63,069 nucleotides of DNA from Dehalococcoidia bacterium (GTDB lineage: Bacteria > Chloroflexota > Dehalococcoidia > Dehalococcoidales > JAUYDJ01), in NCBI GenBank assembly GCA_020353235.1, contig CP070693.1, forward strand, positions 347,153 to 410,221, given 5' to 3'. Numbering within the stretch: the first letter of the stretch is position 1; each line of letters opens with the position of its first letter. The translations under genes and the position numbers were made by a program. The notes under the pieces are model-generated. The model ran no database searches, was not told the DNA's origin, and saw only the letters and a program-made list of their open reading frames with translations. This document shows, piece by piece, positions 24,991 to 33,664 of the stretch.

Positions 24991-25091
24991 TTAAAAATTT
25001 TTAAATAGCCGCTTGGATCTGGTACGACCGAGACGGTAGAAGATTTCTTAAACCTTCTCTGGAGTATCAGAGAAGGTTTTTTATTGGCCAA
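24991..25091 (+). promoter_or_regulatory. Structured leader of the pantothenate operon, possible pan-type riboregulator
   Basis: The 100 bases before the DUF2520 gene hold a short hairpin in GGTACGACCGAGACGGTA (CCG/CGG with unpaired CGA on one side), then AGAAG, which can pair with CTTCT of the terminator's 5' arm, then a full terminator. This would let two states compete. A structured 'pan' RNA motif is known upstream of pantothenate genes in several phyla including Chloroflexota, and this could be one, but I cannot confirm the match. Confidence 0.4.
25051..25083 (+). terminator. Rho-independent terminator just before the pantothenate operon
   Basis: Ten-base stem AACCTTCTCT/AGAGAAGGTT (25051-25060 and 25069-25078), eight-base loop, followed by TTTTTTATT. 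It ends nine bases before the ATG of the first gene. The GAGAAGG of its 3' arm is also the best ribosome-binding sequence of that gene, so folding it would both end the transcript and hide the site. Confidence 0.85.
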
Positions 25092-25970
25092 ATGCTCAAA
25101 CTAGGCTTTATCGGTGCCGGAACGGTGGGTACTGCCCTCGCCACCAAGCTCAGTGGCCGAGGCTACCCGGTAGTTTGTGTCTCCAGCCGCAGCCAGAGCT
25201 CAGCCCAGAAGCTAGCCCGGATGGTTCGTGGCTGCAATGCCCTGGAAAGCAGCCAGGCGGTAGCCGACAACGCCGAACTGGTCTTTATCACCACCCCCGA
25301 TGGCGTTATCAGTCAGGTAGCCGCCGAAGTAAATTGGCACCCCAAGCAGAGCGTGGTTCACTGCAGCGGTGCCCTGGCCACCGATATTCTGGAGCCAGCC
25401 AAGAAATTAGGGGCTCAGGTGGGTGCTTTTCACCCCCTGCAGACCTTCGCCGGGGTAAAACAGGCCATGGAAAACATGCCCGGCTCCACTTTTGCCATTG
25501 AGGCGGAGAAGCCCCTGATTGACACCCTCAGGGAGATGGCCGGCGCCCTTGACGGCTACTGGATAGAGCTGGAGGCGGAAGACCGGGTAATCTACCATGC
25601 TGCCGCTGTTATTGCCTGCAACTACCTGGTCACCCTGGTCAAGCTGGCCACCGACCTGTGGCAGACCTTCGGCGTGCCCAGCCACAAGGCGACCCGCTCC
25701 CTGCTGCCCCTGCTAAACGGGACGGTAAACAACATTGACACCATCGGCATCCCCCAGTGCCTCACCGGACCCATCGCCCGCGGTGACACCGGCACCATCA
25801 AGAAGCACCTGGAAGCGCTGCAGAAGAAAGCCCCCGACCTGCTCTCCACCTACCGCGAGCTCGGGCTGAAGACCATCCCGGTGGCGCTGGCCAAGGGCAA
25901 AATCGACCCGAAGCAGGTGAAGGAATTAAAAAAGGTACTGACACAGAAACTACCCGGAGAAGCCAAATGA
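25092..25970 (+). CDS. Rossmann/DUF2520 oxidoreductase, candidate ketopantoate reductase (PanG-like)
   Basis: A 292-residue protein with a Rossmann fold at the very start ([14 protein letters not shown], residues 3-16) and a C-terminal DUF2520-type helical domain. It leads an operon with panD, panB and panC, with four-base overlap to panD. That operon has genes for every pantothenate step except ketopantoate reductase (PanE), which this gene could supply: DUF2520/COG5495 proteins have been linked to the alternative reductase PanG. The NADP-binding fold and position support that; the reaction itself is inferred. Confidence 0.7.
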   Translation: MLKLGFIGAGTVGTALATKLSGRGYPVVCVSSRSQSSAQKLARMVRGCNALESSQAVADNAELVFITTPDGVISQVAAEVNWHPKQSVVHCSGALATDILEPAKKLGAQVGAFHPLQTFAGVKQAMENMPGSTFAIEAEKPLIDTLREMAGALDGYWIELEAEDRVIYHAAAVIACNYLVTLVKLATDLWQTFGVPSHKATRSLLPLLNGTVNNIDTIGIPQCLTGPIARGDTGTIKKHLEALQKKAPDLLSTYRELGLKTIPVALAKGKIDPKQVKELKKVLTQKLPGEAK

Positions 25971-26326
25971 GAGTAATGCTGAAAAGCAAAATCCACCGCG
26001 CCCGCGTTACCGGCGCCAATATTGACTATGAAGGCAGCATCACCGTTGACCGCCAGCTGATGGCGGCCGCCGATATTCTCCCCTTCGAGCAGGTGGAGGT
26101 GCTCAACATCAACAACGGCGCCCGCATCGCCACCTACGCCATTGAGGGCAAAAAGGGCGAAATCTGCCTAAACGGCGCTGCCGCCCGGTCGGGTACCATT
26201 GGCGATATCGTTCTCATCCTGTCCTACATCCATGTTGACGACAGGGCGGCGCAGAAAATCACCCCCCGAATAGTCTATGTTGATAAGAAAAATGCCCTCA
26301 CCGCCGTCAAAGAGGGCTTGAAGTAA
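25967..26326 (+). CDS. panD: Aspartate 1-decarboxylase
   Basis: A 119-residue pyruvoyl-dependent decarboxylase. The self-cleavage site is Gly-Ser in YEGSITVD (about residues 25-31), which makes the pyruvoyl group, and the [25 protein letters not shown] and GDIVLILSY segments are standard. It makes beta-alanine from aspartate for the pantothenate pathway. Its start overlaps the preceding stop by four bases, and a second ATG three codons in may be the usual one. Confidence 0.95.
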   Translation: MRVMLKSKIHRARVTGANIDYEGSITVDRQLMAAADILPFEQVEVLNINNGARIATYAIEGKKGEICLNGAAARSGTIGDIVLILSYIHVDDRAAQKITPRIVYVDKKNALTAVKEGLK

Positions 26327-26348
26327 TAACTTAAGCAGGAGGCCGAAA

Positions 26349-27182
26349 ATGCGCGTTACGGTAAACCAGATAAGGGAAATGAAAGCCAAGGGAGAGAAAA
26401 TCTCCTGCCTCACCGCCTATGACTATGTTACCGCCAAGATAGTCGATGAGGCGGGTATACCTTTAATCCTGGTCGGCGACAGCCTGGGCATGGTGGTGCT
26501 GGGCTATGAATCAACCATCCCGGTCACCATTGGGGAGATGCTGCACCACACCAAGGCAGTGACCCGGGGTGCCAAGCAGGCGATGGTCATCGGCGATATG
26601 CCCTTTATGACCTATCACCTGAGCGTGGAGCAGGCACTGAGCAACGCCACCCGCTTTATCCAAGAGGCGGGGGCGCAGGCAGTGAAGCTGGAGGGAGGTG
26701 TCACCGTCGCCGAGAAGATAAAGCGGCTGGTAGAGTGCGGCATTCCGGTGATGGGCCACATCGGGCTCACCCCCCAGTCCGTCCACCAGTTCGGCGGCTA
26801 CAAGGTGCAGGGCAGAACTCCGGAGGCAGCCACCCGCCTGCTGGAGGACGCCAAAGCGGTGGATGAAGCCGGCGCCTTCAGCGTGGTTCTGGAAACGGTG
26901 CCGGCACCGCTGGCAGCGCTGATTACGGAAAAAATATCCATCCCGACCATCGGCATTGGAGCCGGCATCGGCTGCGATGGTCAGGTTCAGGTCATCAACG
27001 ATATTCTGGGCTCGTACACCGATTTTGTGCCCAAGCACGCCAAGCAGTACGTCAAGCTGACCGACATTGTCCGCCAGGCAGTTGACCAGTTCCACAGCGA
27101 GGTAATCGCCGGCACCTTCCCCACCGAGAAGCAGAGCTTCGCTATGGACGAAAGCATACTGGTGGAACTGAAGGCGAAGTGA
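26349..27182 (+). CDS. panB: 3-methyl-2-oxobutanoate hydroxymethyltransferase
   Basis: A 277-residue TIM-barrel enzyme. Motifs include CLTAYDYVTAKIVDEAGI, VGDSLGMVVLGYE (metal ligand Asp), MVIGDMPFMTYH and PVMGHIGLTPQ. It adds a hydroxymethyl group from methylene-tetrahydrofolate to ketoisovalerate, giving ketopantoate. GGAGG precedes the ATG; the stop overlaps the panC GTG start by four bases. Confidence 0.95.
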   Translation: MRVTVNQIREMKAKGEKISCLTAYDYVTAKIVDEAGIPLILVGDSLGMVVLGYESTIPVTIGEMLHHTKAVTRGAKQAMVIGDMPFMTYHLSVEQALSNATRFIQEAGAQAVKLEGGVTVAEKIKRLVECGIPVMGHIGLTPQSVHQFGGYKVQGRTPEAATRLLEDAKAVDEAGAFSVVLETVPAPLAALITEKISIPTIGIGAGIGCDGQVQVINDILGSYTDFVPKHAKQYVKLTDIVRQAVDQFHSEVIAGTFPTEKQSFAMDESILVELKAK

Positions 27183-28012
27183 AGGTTGTTACCACCATCG
27201 CCGATATGCAGGAAGCAAGGCAGCGGCTTACCGCGCCGGTAGGGCTGGTGCCGACGATGGGCTACCTCCACGAGGGGCACCTTTCACTGGTAAGTCAGGC
27301 GAGAGCCGAGAACCCATCGCTGGTGGTCACCATCTTCGTCAACCCCACCCAGTTCGGCCCCCGTGAGGACTTCAAAGCCTACCCCCGCGATACCGAACAC
27401 GACCTGGCGCTCCTGGAGAAAGAGAAGACCGACATCGTCTTCATCCCCCCCGCCAAGGAGATGTACCCACCCGGTTTTGACAGCTGGGTGGAGATAGCCG
27501 GGGTTACCGAACGCTTGGAGGGAGCCTGCCGCCCCGGTCACTTCCGCGGGGTGACCACCGTCTGCGCCAAGCTGTTCAATATCATCCAGCCCGATATCGC
27601 CTACTTCGGGCAGAAGGACGCCCAGCAGGCAATTGTCATCAAAAAGATGGTGGCTGACCTCAATATGAATCTGAAAGTAGTCACCCTGCCCACCGTCCGC
27701 GAGCCTGACGGGCTGGCGATGAGCAGCCGCAACACCTATTTAAACCCCGAAGAGCGCAAAGCAGCTTTAGTCCTCTATCAAGCGCTCACTCTAGCGCAGA
27801 AGCTGTGGGCAGCAGGCGATACCGACGCCGACAAGATACGCCGCGAGATGCTTGCCCTTATCAAAAGAGAGCCGCGGGCTAAAATTGACTATGTCAGCCT
27901 CGCTGACCCAGAGACTCTGGAAGAACTGGGCAGGGTAAAAACCCCCGCCCTCGCCTCCCTCGCCGTCAAAATCGGCACCACCCGCCTCATAGACAACGTG
28001 GTGCTGGAGTAA
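27179..28012 (+). CDS. panC: Pantothenate synthetase
   Basis: A 277-residue enzyme joining pantoate and beta-alanine with ATP. It has the nucleotidyltransferase signature PTMGYLHEGHLSL (HIGH-like) near residue 22, FVNPTQFGPREDF, FGQKDAQQA and SSRNTYL. It is the last gene of the panG-like, panD, panB, panC operon. The start is a GTG overlapping the panB stop. The tRNA cluster follows after 42 bases. Confidence 0.95.
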   Translation: MKVVTTIADMQEARQRLTAPVGLVPTMGYLHEGHLSLVSQARAENPSLVVTIFVNPTQFGPREDFKAYPRDTEHDLALLEKEKTDIVFIPPAKEMYPPGFDSWVEIAGVTERLEGACRPGHFRGVTTVCAKLFNIIQPDIAYFGQKDAQQAIVIKKMVADLNMNLKVVTLPTVREPDGLAMSSRNTYLNPEERKAALVLYQALTLAQKLWAAGDTDADKIRREMLALIKREPRAKIDYVSLADPETLEELGRVKTPALASLAVKIGTTRLIDNVVLE

Positions 28013-28054
28013 AAGGTTGATTTTGGCGCTGATACTAGATATAATTGTGCCCGT

Positions 28055-28130
<76 letters not shown>

Positions 28131-28134
28131 TATT

Positions 28135-28209
28135 GCGGAAGTAGTTCAGCGGTAGAATGCCTCCTTGCCAAGGAGGAGGTCGCGAGTTCGAATCTCGTCT
28201 TCCGCTCCA
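28135..28209 (+). tRNA. tRNA-Gly (anticodon GCC)
   Basis: Acceptor GCGGAAG pairs with CTTCCGC, then T and CCA. Anticodon loop TTGCCAA. Begins four bases after the tRNA-Phe. Confidence 0.96.
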
Positions 28210-28211
28210 GA

Positions 28212-28299
28212 GCCGAAGTGGCGGAATGGTAGACGCGGCAGTCTCAAAAACTGTTGGGGGGCAACCCCCATGTCGGTTCGACTCCGACCTTCGGCACCA
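28212..28299 (+). tRNA. tRNA-Leu (anticodon CAA)
   Basis: Acceptor GCCGAAG pairs with CTTCGGC, encoded CCA. Anticodon loop CTCAAAA between CAGT and ACTG. The long variable arm TTGGGGGGCAACCCCCAT is as expected for tRNA-Leu. The 166 bases to the next tRNA hold no gene. Confidence 0.95.
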
Positions 28300-28465
28300 C
28301 CCCACCTCCCCCTGACCACAAAGCACCCGCACTAAACTAAGCGCCCGCCTGAACAAAGCGCCCCGCTTTTTTTTCTAGACTATCCCTGAATCAAGCGGCG
28401 TTGTTAATAAATCAGCCGGCATTGCTGTTAAACTAGCCAGATGCTATAATTTTAACGCGTAATGG

Positions 28466-28539
28466 TGCCGAGTTGTGTAGCGGTAGCACGGGGGACTTTG
28501 AATCCCCTAGCCCTGGTTCGAATCCAGGCTCGGCAGCCA
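28466..28539 (+). tRNA. tRNA-Gln (anticodon TTG)
   Basis: Acceptor TGCCGAG pairs with CTCGGCA, then G and CCA. Anticodon loop CTTTGAA between GGGGA and TCCCC. T arm GGTTCGAATCC. Confidence 0.95.
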
Positions 28540-28545
28540 GTGAGT

Positions 28546-28620
28546 TCCCCGATAGCTCAATGGTAGAGCGGGCGGCTGTTAACCGCTAGGTTGTTGGTTC
28601 GAGTCCAGCTCGGGGAGCCA
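28546..28620 (+). tRNA. tRNA-Asn (anticodon GTT)
   Basis: Acceptor TCCCCGA pairs with TCGGGGA, then G and CCA. Anticodon loop CTGTTAA between GCGG and CCGC. The nuclease-like gene begins 17 bases after it. Confidence 0.96.
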
Positions 28621-28637
28621 AATTCTTGGGGAAGCCG

Positions 28638-29351
28638 ATGAGCCAGCAAATCCGGATATCCGCCAAGAACCTGGGGGAGGTTGCCCTGCCTGATTTCTGC
28701 CCGAGGTGCTTCTGGGTCAAGCTCCAGCTTAATAACAGGCTTCCCTTTCAGATTTTCCCGGGCATCTTCAGTTCCATCGACTCTTACACCAAACGCGTCG
28801 TCCACCGCTGGTTTGACAAATACGGCAGTCCGCCACCGTGGCTGAGAGACCTGGGAAACCTCACCGGATATATGGAACCGCCCCACTTCTCAAAGTACAA
28901 CATTCTAGACCATGAGACCAATATCCTGCTCACCGGCAGCCCCGATGCTATATTTATCCGACCGGATAACTCGCACCTTATTGTGGACTATAAGACCGCC
29001 AAATATACCGGCGCCCAGGACAAGCTCTTTCCCATGTACGAGGCTCAACTCAATGCCTATGCCCTGATAGGCAAACAATGCGGGCTGGAACCGATATCAG
29101 ACCTGGCACTGGTTTACATGGAGCCGGTGACCGATGAAGCCGCCGCCTCAAGCGATGAAGTTCATAATGCGGACGGTTTTGGCATGGGCTTTACGGCCAA
29201 TGTCCATAAGGTCAGCCTTAATCTGAATATCATACCACCCCTGCTCGCCAAAACAAGGGCAATTTATGACCTGGAGAGCCCCCCGGCCAGGCGCGAAGGA
29301 TGCAATAACTGCCAGCTCCTTGAGGGCTTACTGGAAGTTGCCCGGCACTGA
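28638..29351 (+). CDS. PD-(D/E)XK nuclease-like protein with two CxxC pairs (Cas4/RecB-like)
   Basis: A 237-residue protein with a PD-(D/E)XK active site: SPDAIF (D103), IVDYKTAK (D117 and K119) and the helix YEAQLNAY (Q137). It also carries cysteine pairs at both ends, CPRC (21-24) and CNNC (222-225), which could bind zinc or a 4Fe-4S cluster, as in Cas4 and AddB nucleases. No cas genes or CRISPR array are in the window. The ATG at 28638 is chosen because it follows a GGGGA site; an upstream TTG at 28626 is possible. It starts 17 bases after tRNA-Asn, so it may be co-transcribed with the tRNAs. Confidence 0.75.
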   Translation: MSQQIRISAKNLGEVALPDFCPRCFWVKLQLNNRLPFQIFPGIFSSIDSYTKRVVHRWFDKYGSPPPWLRDLGNLTGYMEPPHFSKYNILDHETNILLTGSPDAIFIRPDNSHLIVDYKTAKYTGAQDKLFPMYEAQLNAYALIGKQCGLEPISDLALVYMEPVTDEAAASSDEVHNADGFGMGFTANVHKVSLNLNIIPPLLAKTRAIYDLESPPARREGCNNCQLLEGLLEVARH

Positions 29352-29360
29352 GCCGCCTGC

Positions 29361-29894
29361 TTAGTATTCAATGCCACGTCTTGCCCTGATGCCCCGGGTA
29401 AAGGGGTGTTTAACGGCTACCATCTCGGTAACCAGGTCGGCGCGCTCAATAACCTCTCTGGGGGCGCCGCGCCCGGTCAAGACCAGCTCTACTTTGGCCG
29501 GCTTTTTAGCCATCAGGGCGACTATCTGGGGGGTGGTTATCAGCCCTTTGCCCAGGGCAATGAAAATCTCATCCAGGATGACCATATCATACTCGCCTTT
29601 TTTCAGCGTAATTTCGGCAAAGGCGAGTGTCTGCTCGGTTACCGGACGCAGCTCCGCCGCGGTCTGGGTAAAACTGTCCCCCTTGTTTAGACAGACAATT
29701 TCAAAGGGGTGGTGCTTCTGGACGAAGAGGTGCTCGCCGCAGCCGGAGTCTCCCTTGATAAACTGGATAACGATGACCTTCATCCCCTGCCCCACCGCCC
29801 GTAGCGCCAGCCCCAGAGCGGCGGTGGTCTTGCCCTTGCCCTCGCCGGTGTATACCTGAACCAGCCCCTTCGGCTTCTCTTGGCTAGTACTCAT
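29361..29894 (-). CDS. cobO: Cob(I)yrinic acid a,c-diamide adenosyltransferase
   Basis: A 177-residue CobO/CobA/BtuR-type enzyme with the P-loop GEGKGKTTAALG near residue 19, the conserved VIQFIKGD segment, and motifs ILDEIFIALGKG and VELVLTGRGAP. It transfers an adenosyl group to the cobalt of corrinoids, needed for B12-dependent enzymes such as the radical-SAM protein at 52337. It stands alone, convergent with the nuclease-like gene with a nine-base gap. Confidence 0.93.
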   Translation of the reverse strand: MSTSQEKPKGLVQVYTGEGKGKTTAALGLALRAVGQGMKVIVIQFIKGDSGCGEHLFVQKHHPFEIVCLNKGDSFTQTAAELRPVTEQTLAFAEITLKKGEYDMVILDEIFIALGKGLITTPQIVALMAKKPAKVELVLTGRGAPREVIERADLVTEMVAVKHPFTRGIRARRGIEY

Positions 29895-30000
29895 TATCTT
29901 CTCTCCCGAGCTAGAATTAGTCTAGATTATCGTGGTGGACTCGTCAACTGTCGACACCCAAGCCGGCATCTGCTATATTAAAAAACACCCAGAACCTAAA

Positions 30001-31179
30001 ATGAATAAGGATTTAGACCAGCTAAAAGCGGTTATCATCGCTGAGATAGACCAGCGCCGAAAGCAGCTTGGCAAGCTCAGCCAGCACATCCACGCCAATC
30101 CCGAGCTGGGCTTCGGTGAGGTTAAGGCGGCATCCTGGCTAACCGGCTATCTCAAGGAAAATGGCTTTAGCATCACCGAGGGCACCGGTGGACTACCCAC
30201 CGCATTCAGCGCCGACTATGGACAGGGGAAGCCGGTTATTGCCGTTCTGGCCGAGTATGATGCCCTGCCCAAACTGGGGCATGCCTGCGGTCACAACCTG
30301 ATTGCGACCGGGGCGGTTGGTGCCGGCATAGCCGTCAGGAAAGCCATTAACCACTTTGGCGGCAGTATTCGGGTAATCGGCACGCCGGGTGAAGAAATCC
30401 AGGGGGGCAAGGCGATAATGGCGGAGCGGGGTGCCTTTGACGGCATGGACATAGCCATGATGGTCCACCCCGGCGTAGATAATACGGTGACCACCCAGGC
30501 CCTTGCCTGCCAGACCGTGGATGTCGAGTTCTTCGGTAAAGCCGCCCATGCCGCCGCCTTTCCCGAAGAGGGCATTAACGCCCTGGAAGCCATGCTGCTA
30601 TCTTTTGCCGCCATTGACTCCCTGCGCCAGCACATAAAAGTGAGCGCCCGCATCCACGGCATTATTACCGACGGGGGCGAGGCCGCCAACATTGTCCCCG
30701 CTCACAGTGCCGGCACCTTCATGGTGCGGGCTGAAGATAGTCCCTACCTTGAAGAACTGAAGCAAAGAGTGCTAAACTGCTTTATCAGCGCGGCTACAGC
30801 TACCGGCGCCCGTCTGGAATACCGCTGGGGAAAGGTAAAATACGCTCCGATGCGTAATAATTTGACACTGGCCCGACTGTTCCGGCAGAATATGCAGTCC
30901 CTGGGACGCAAGGTCAGGCCGCCCCGCACCAGCCACGCCTTCGGCAGCACTGATATGGGTAATGTCAGCCAGCTACTACCCTGCATCCACCCCTTCGTCG
31001 CCATCGCCCCGGAAGAGGTACTGGTTCATTCCCCCCAGTTTGCCGCCGCCGCCGCCTCAGAAGCCGGTATCAAGGGAGCCCTTGACGCCGCCAAGGCGCT
31101 GGCGATGACGGTTGCCGACCTGGTCGCCAGCCCGGAGATAGTGAGTAATATCAAGAATGAGTTTGGGCGGAAGAGATGA
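30001..31179 (+). CDS. M20-family amidohydrolase (p-aminobenzoyl-glutamate hydrolase-like)
   Basis: A 392-residue metallo-amidohydrolase of the M20D type. HANPELGFGE opens the domain, AEYDALPKLGHACGHN near residue 90 carries metal ligands (His, His), and GTPGEEIQGGK holds the catalytic Glu. Family members cleave amide bonds of amino-acyl, indole-acyl or p-aminobenzoyl-glutamate substrates. The ATG at 30001 is chosen over an in-frame GTG 23 codons earlier because the extra residues look unlike the family. It overlaps plsX by four bases. Confidence 0.85.
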   Translation: MNKDLDQLKAVIIAEIDQRRKQLGKLSQHIHANPELGFGEVKAASWLTGYLKENGFSITEGTGGLPTAFSADYGQGKPVIAVLAEYDALPKLGHACGHNLIATGAVGAGIAVRKAINHFGGSIRVIGTPGEEIQGGKAIMAERGAFDGMDIAMMVHPGVDNTVTTQALACQTVDVEFFGKAAHAAAFPEEGINALEAMLLSFAAIDSLRQHIKVSARIHGIITDGGEAANIVPAHSAGTFMVRAEDSPYLEELKQRVLNCFISAATATGARLEYRWGKVKYAPMRNNLTLARLFRQNMQSLGRKVRPPRTSHAFGSTDMGNVSQLLPCIHPFVAIAPEEVLVHSPQFAAAAASEAGIKGALDAAKALAMTVADLVASPEIVSNIKNEFGRKR

Positions 31180-32186
31180 TAATTGCGGTTGATGCCACCG
31201 GTGGGGAGTATGCCCCTCACGAAATAGTTAAAGGCGCCATCAAGGCAGCCCAGGACTATAAGGTGAGCATTGCCCTGGTCGGCACCAGAAGCACGCTCCA
31301 TGTCCTAGCCAGCCGCCATTTAAAAAAACTGGACTTCTCTTTTATTGAAGCCAACCAGATTATCGGCCCCCAGGAATCGCCCATCAGAGCGGTCAACAAT
31401 AAACCACGCTCACCGATAGTGGTCGGTGTTAAGCTGGTCAAGGATGGCACGGCAGCTGCCTTTGTTTCCGCGGGTAACACCGGTGCCGTACTCTACGCCT
31501 CACTGCTGATTTTGGGGAAAATAAAGGGGGTTGAGCGCCCGGCCATCGCCAGCCCCATTAATATTGGCGCCGCCCCCAGCCTGCTCATTGATTCGGGCGC
31601 CAATGCCGATTGCCGACCCAGCCACCTAGTTCAGTTTGCCAACCTGGGGGCAGCCTACAGCCAGCATGTTCTAGGCATCCCGTCGCCTCGCGTCGGCTTG
31701 CTCAGCAACGGCGAAGAGGAAAGCAAGGGCAACCGTCTGGTTCAGGAAACCTACCAGCTGCTGAAAAAAGCCAATTTGAACTTTATCGGTAATATTGAAG
31801 GGCAGGACATCGCCGGCAGAAAGGCCGATGTTATCGTCACCGATGGTTTTACCGGAAATGTAGTCCTTAAGACCATAGAAGGGCTGGGCAGCACCTTCCA
31901 GAACCTACAGCAGCCGGTAGGACAAGCCCTGACCGGTACCTCTCGCCTGCAGGGACGGCTCCTGCTCAGCATCGCCGGCCTGGATTCCTGGATAAAAAGA
32001 ATCGACTACCGGGAATACGGCGGAGCCTGTCTGCTGGGGGTAAACGGCAATATCACCATCGCCCACGGCCGCAGCCGGGCTAAAGCGATTAAGAACGCCA
32101 TCGGTCTCGCCAAGCAAACCGCCGAGGGAGACCTCTGCCAGATAATCAAGGGGGGAAGCCTTGACCGAACCGTCCCAGAAGAATAG
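31176..32186 (+). CDS. plsX: Phosphate acyltransferase PlsX
   Basis: A 336-residue enzyme that makes acyl-phosphate from acyl-ACP for phospholipid synthesis. Signature segments are AVDATGGEYAPHEIVKGA at the N-terminus, SAGNTGAVLYASLL, LIDSGANADCRP and IVTDGFTGNVVLK. It starts in a four-base overlap with the M20 gene and ends in a 26-base overlap with thioredoxin reductase, an unusual compact arrangement; in most genomes plsX sits beside fabD and fabG, which here are at 56443 and 55685. Confidence 0.95.
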   Translation: MIIAVDATGGEYAPHEIVKGAIKAAQDYKVSIALVGTRSTLHVLASRHLKKLDFSFIEANQIIGPQESPIRAVNNKPRSPIVVGVKLVKDGTAAAFVSAGNTGAVLYASLLILGKIKGVERPAIASPINIGAAPSLLIDSGANADCRPSHLVQFANLGAAYSQHVLGIPSPRVGLLSNGEEESKGNRLVQETYQLLKKANLNFIGNIEGQDIAGRKADVIVTDGFTGNVVLKTIEGLGSTFQNLQQPVGQALTGTSRLQGRLLLSIAGLDSWIKRIDYREYGGACLLGVNGNITIAHGRSRAKAIKNAIGLAKQTAEGDLCQIIKGGSLDRTVPEE

Positions 32187-33093
32187 CTACGACCTAATCA
32201 TTATCGGGGGTGGCCCCGCCGGACTTACCGCCGGGATTTATACCGCCCGGGGCAAGCTGAGCAGTCTCCTCATCGAAAGGGGGCTGATGGGTGGCCTGAT
32301 AACCGAGACCGAGTCAGTGGAAAATTTCCCCGGCTTCCCCCAGGGTGTCAGCGGTCTGGAGCTGGGCGAATTAATGCACCAGCAGGCCCAGAAATACGGC
32401 CTGCCCATTCTGGTCGCCGAGGTCACCAGGCTCAAGCTGAAAGGCGAGCAAAAAATAGTTGAGACCACCGAGGGCAGTTACCGCGCCCGGGCGTTAATTA
32501 TCGCCAGCGGCTCTGAGCGAATTAAACTAAACATACCCAGCGAGGAGAAATTCGGCGGTCGCGGCGTCTCCTACTGTGCCACCTGTGACGGTGCCCTGTT
32601 CCAAGACGTGCCGGTAGCGGTTGCCGGGGGCGGTGATGTCGGGCTTACCGAAGCCTTCCACCTGGCCAAGTTTGCCCGCAAGGTTACCGTTATTGAGCTC
32701 ATGCCCAGACTGGGCGCCAGCCGCATCCTGCAGGACAGGGCGGCCGCCGAACCCAAAATTGAATTTCTTTTGAATACCCGGATTGAAGCCATTGAGGGCG
32801 AAGGCATGGTGCAAAGGCTCAGGCTCCTTCAGGTAAAAACCGGTCAGAAGTCCACCCTGGAGACATCCGCCCTTTTTGTCGCCATCGGGATTAAGCCCAA
32901 TACCAGCTTCCTGAAAAATATTTTACCCCTTGATGCCAGCGGCGCCATTGTGACCAATAACAGGCTGGAAACATCTATCCCCGGCATCTTTGCCGCCGGC
33001 GATGTCCGTGCCAACTCTGCGCGACAGGCGGTAGTCGCCGCCGGTGACGGCGCCACCGCTGCCATCTATGCCGAAAAGTTCCTCACTGAATAG
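32161..33093 (+). CDS. trxB: Thioredoxin reductase
   Basis: A 310-residue flavoprotein with the FAD-binding Rossmann GGGPAGLTAG near residue 17, the redox-active CATC disulfide in SYCATCDGALF, the NAD(P)H-binding AGGGDVGLTEA and the C-terminal GIFAAGDVRA. It keeps thioredoxin reduced. The TTG start lies inside plsX and a GGGGGAAG site precedes it. The usual HRRxxxR NADPH motif is not seen, so the cofactor could be NADH or ferredoxin. Confidence 0.92.
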   Translation: MTEPSQKNSYDLIIIGGGPAGLTAGIYTARGKLSSLLIERGLMGGLITETESVENFPGFPQGVSGLELGELMHQQAQKYGLPILVAEVTRLKLKGEQKIVETTEGSYRARALIIASGSERIKLNIPSEEKFGGRGVSYCATCDGALFQDVPVAVAGGGDVGLTEAFHLAKFARKVTVIELMPRLGASRILQDRAAAEPKIEFLLNTRIEAIEGEGMVQRLRLLQVKTGQKSTLETSALFVAIGIKPNTSFLKNILPLDASGAIVTNNRLETSIPGIFAAGDVRANSARQAVVAAGDGATAAIYAEKFLTE

Positions 33094-33199
33094 AAAAAAG
33101 AGAACGAAAGAGTAATGCCCCTACGAAAACCCCACTCTATTGGCAAGAACTACTGCCACCAAATTTTAACTAACCTCCCCACTAAAGTATAATAAGCCA

Positions 33200-33664
33200 A
33201 TGAAGGTCATCTTTCTGCAGGATGTACCCCGGGTAGCCAGGGCTGGTGAGGTAAAAGAGGTGGCCGATGGCTACGCACGGAATTTTCTGATTCCACAGAA
33301 GCTGGCCGTAATGGCTAATCCGGCAACGCTCAACACTCTGGAGGCACAAATCAAGAAAGAAGCCAGCAGCCAGGCCCAGACCGAGGAAGAGATGACTGAC
33401 CTGGCTCAGCAGCTGGATGGCAAGGAGATTACTCTGAAAGCCAAGGTCGGCGCCAAAGAGCACCTGTACGGCTCGATTACCAGCGCTGACATTGCTGCCG
33501 AGCTGCAAAATAACGGGCTGGTGGTAGACAAAAGGAAGATAGAGATAGCTGAGCCCATCCGTCAGCTCGGCAGCCATGAGGTCGCCATCAGACTAGCCAA
33601 GGATGCCATCCCCAAGGTAAAGGTTATCGTGATCGAAGAGGAGACGAGCCAGAGTGACCAGTGA
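33200..33664 (+). CDS. rplI: 50S ribosomal protein L9
   Basis: A 154-residue bL9 with the N-terminal [19 protein letters not shown] and the signature [14 protein letters not shown], a long connecting helix and a C-terminal domain ([11 protein letters not shown]). It heads the replication block and its last 11 bases overlap the dnaB GTG start, a common rplI-dnaB order. Confidence 0.96.
   Translation: MKVIFLQDVPRVARAGEVKEVADGYARNFLIPQKLAVMANPATLNTLEAQIKKEASSQAQTEEEMTDLAQQLDGKEITLKAKVGAKEHLYGSITSADIAAELQNNGLVVDKRKIEIAEPIRQLGSHEVAIRLAKDAIPKVKVIVIEEETSQSDQ

Noticed and set aside
26511-27095. Long open frame opposite panB
   Set aside because: It lies wholly inside panB on the other strand and its composition is a GC-rich shadow of that gene.
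28638-29351. Calling the nuclease-like gene Cas4
   Set aside because: No CRISPR array or cas genes were seen in the window, so only a Cas4/RecB-like label is given.
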